This document shows, one piece after another, positions 53,839 through 54,030 of a stretch of DNA of 54,030 nt. A program made the position numbers and the translations under genes. How positions within the stretch are numbered: position 1 is the first letter of the stretch; each line of letters starts with the position of its first letter. The DNA is taken from NCBI GenBank assembly GCA_030679145.1, contig JAUXTU010000005.1, forward strand, positions 1-54,030, given 5' to 3'. A model generated the notes under the pieces. It saw only the letters and a list, made by a program, of their open reading frames with translations. It was not told the origin of the DNA and ran no database searches. This DNA comes from Bacteroidota bacterium (GTDB taxonomy: Bacteria; Bacteroidota; Ignavibacteria; UBA10030; UBA8401).

Positions 53839-53920
53839 TCATTCTGAACGAAGTGAAGAATCTCGTTATTATTTTTGAGTGAAAAGGCAAGATTCTTCGT
53901 CGCTTTGCTCCTCAGAATGG
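53839..53920. repeat. Dispersed imperfect palindrome (GTCATTCTGAACGAAG type)
   Basis: The left arm GTCATTCTGAACGAAGTGAA(GAATCTC) and the right arm AAGATTCTTCGTCGCTTTGC(TCCTCAGAAT) are imperfect inverted copies separated by about 25 nt. This is a common intergenic repeat type in Bacteroidota and other genomes. Its left end matches the left end of the element inside mutS (12 of 14 bases). Confidence 0.75.
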
Positions 53921-54030
53921 GCATAATAGTCATTTAGTGTTGCTATTTTTGCCAGGTACAAAATAAAAATACCATTTAAAATAAGCATCGCGATGATGTA
54001 GAGCGAGTCCGCGATGGTGACGATAATGTT
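53869..54030 (-). CDS. 3' end of a gene entering from the right edge (membrane protein?)
   Basis: An open frame of 53 codons runs from the right edge to a stop at 53869-53871. It encodes a hydrophobic helix (SLYIIAMLILNGIFILYLAK), then a polar tail (YYAHSEEQSDEESCL) that is largely made of the palindromic repeat. The frame is too short to identify. If real, the repeat supplied the last 17 or so residues, as happened in mutS. Confidence 0.4.
   Translation of the reverse strand, partial: NIIVTIADSLYIIAMLILNGIFILYLAKIATLNDYYAHSEEQSDEESCLFTQK

Noticed and set aside
19500-54030. Search for a second copy of the tRNA-Asn 3' end (attR)
   Set aside because: No copy of the GCCCTACCCGCGGAGCCA block was found by reading. 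The CCCGCGG-like string near 33898 does not extend into a match. The right end may be beyond the window or the core may be very short.
1-54030. CRISPR array
   Set aside because: No regularly spaced direct repeats of 24-40 bases with unique spacers and no cas genes were seen.

Overview
The window looks like chromosomal DNA from a member of the Ignavibacteria or a close relative in the Bacteroidota/Chlorobiota group. The main reason is three large secreted proteins that end in the type IX-type sorting domain with the 'YPNPFNPTTTI' signature. Supporting signs are moderately AT-rich DNA, CsgG-like and ClpC genes, a TAnnTTTG-type -10 element before a tRNA, and families of intergenic palindromes. 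The assignment is inference from gene content, since no rRNA is present.

Layout. (1) 1-19.5 kb is ordinary core chromosome. It holds a CsgG-like protein, an ECF sigma/anti-sigma pair with two membrane proteins, mutS (with a repeat inserted in frame), an alkaline-phosphatase-superfamily membrane transferase, a DinB-fold protein, a flavin oxidoreductase, three tandem secreted vWA/VIT proteins, clpC and tRNA-Asn. (2) 19.5-about 34 kb is an integrated mobile element. A large serine recombinase gene ends inside the tRNA-Asn 3' end. Next to it are a primase-helicase and a tightly coupled leftward operon of phage/plasmid-type DNA-metabolism genes: DUF932, WGR, ATP-dependent ligase, a Gam/Gp157-like protein and a C39-like protein. 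There is also a strongly structured RNA candidate before a tiny membrane protein, and a pair of TPR paralogues. No capsid, tail, relaxase or conjugation genes are visible. (3) 34.5-52.4 kb is a defence block with two complete type I restriction-modification loci in tandem. The first is headed by a MORC/MutL-like GHKL ATPase with a C-terminal PD-(D/E)XK nuclease motif, and it carries two unrecognised passenger genes. The second resembles the EcoAI/EcoEI type. It carries a RhuM protein fused to a PLD-like domain, and a trypsin-like protease fused to a DNA/RNA non-specific (NUC) endonuclease lies between hsdS and hsdR. (4) 52.4-54 kb holds a secreted GH27 alpha-galactosidase, a dispersed palindromic repeat and the end of a gene running off the right edge.

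How it fits together. The recombinase and primase-helicase would maintain and move the element, and the leftward operon would protect and repair its DNA. The type I loci and their accessory ATPase/nuclease/protease genes form a layered anti-phage cargo. The most unusual items are the protease-nuclease fusion inside the second type I locus, the GHKL-nuclease heading the first, the structured RNA at 29.2 kb, the repeat inserted in mutS, and the overlap of recombinase gene, tRNA and tRNA terminator. The right boundary of the element could not be fixed because no second copy of the tRNA 3' end was found in the window.
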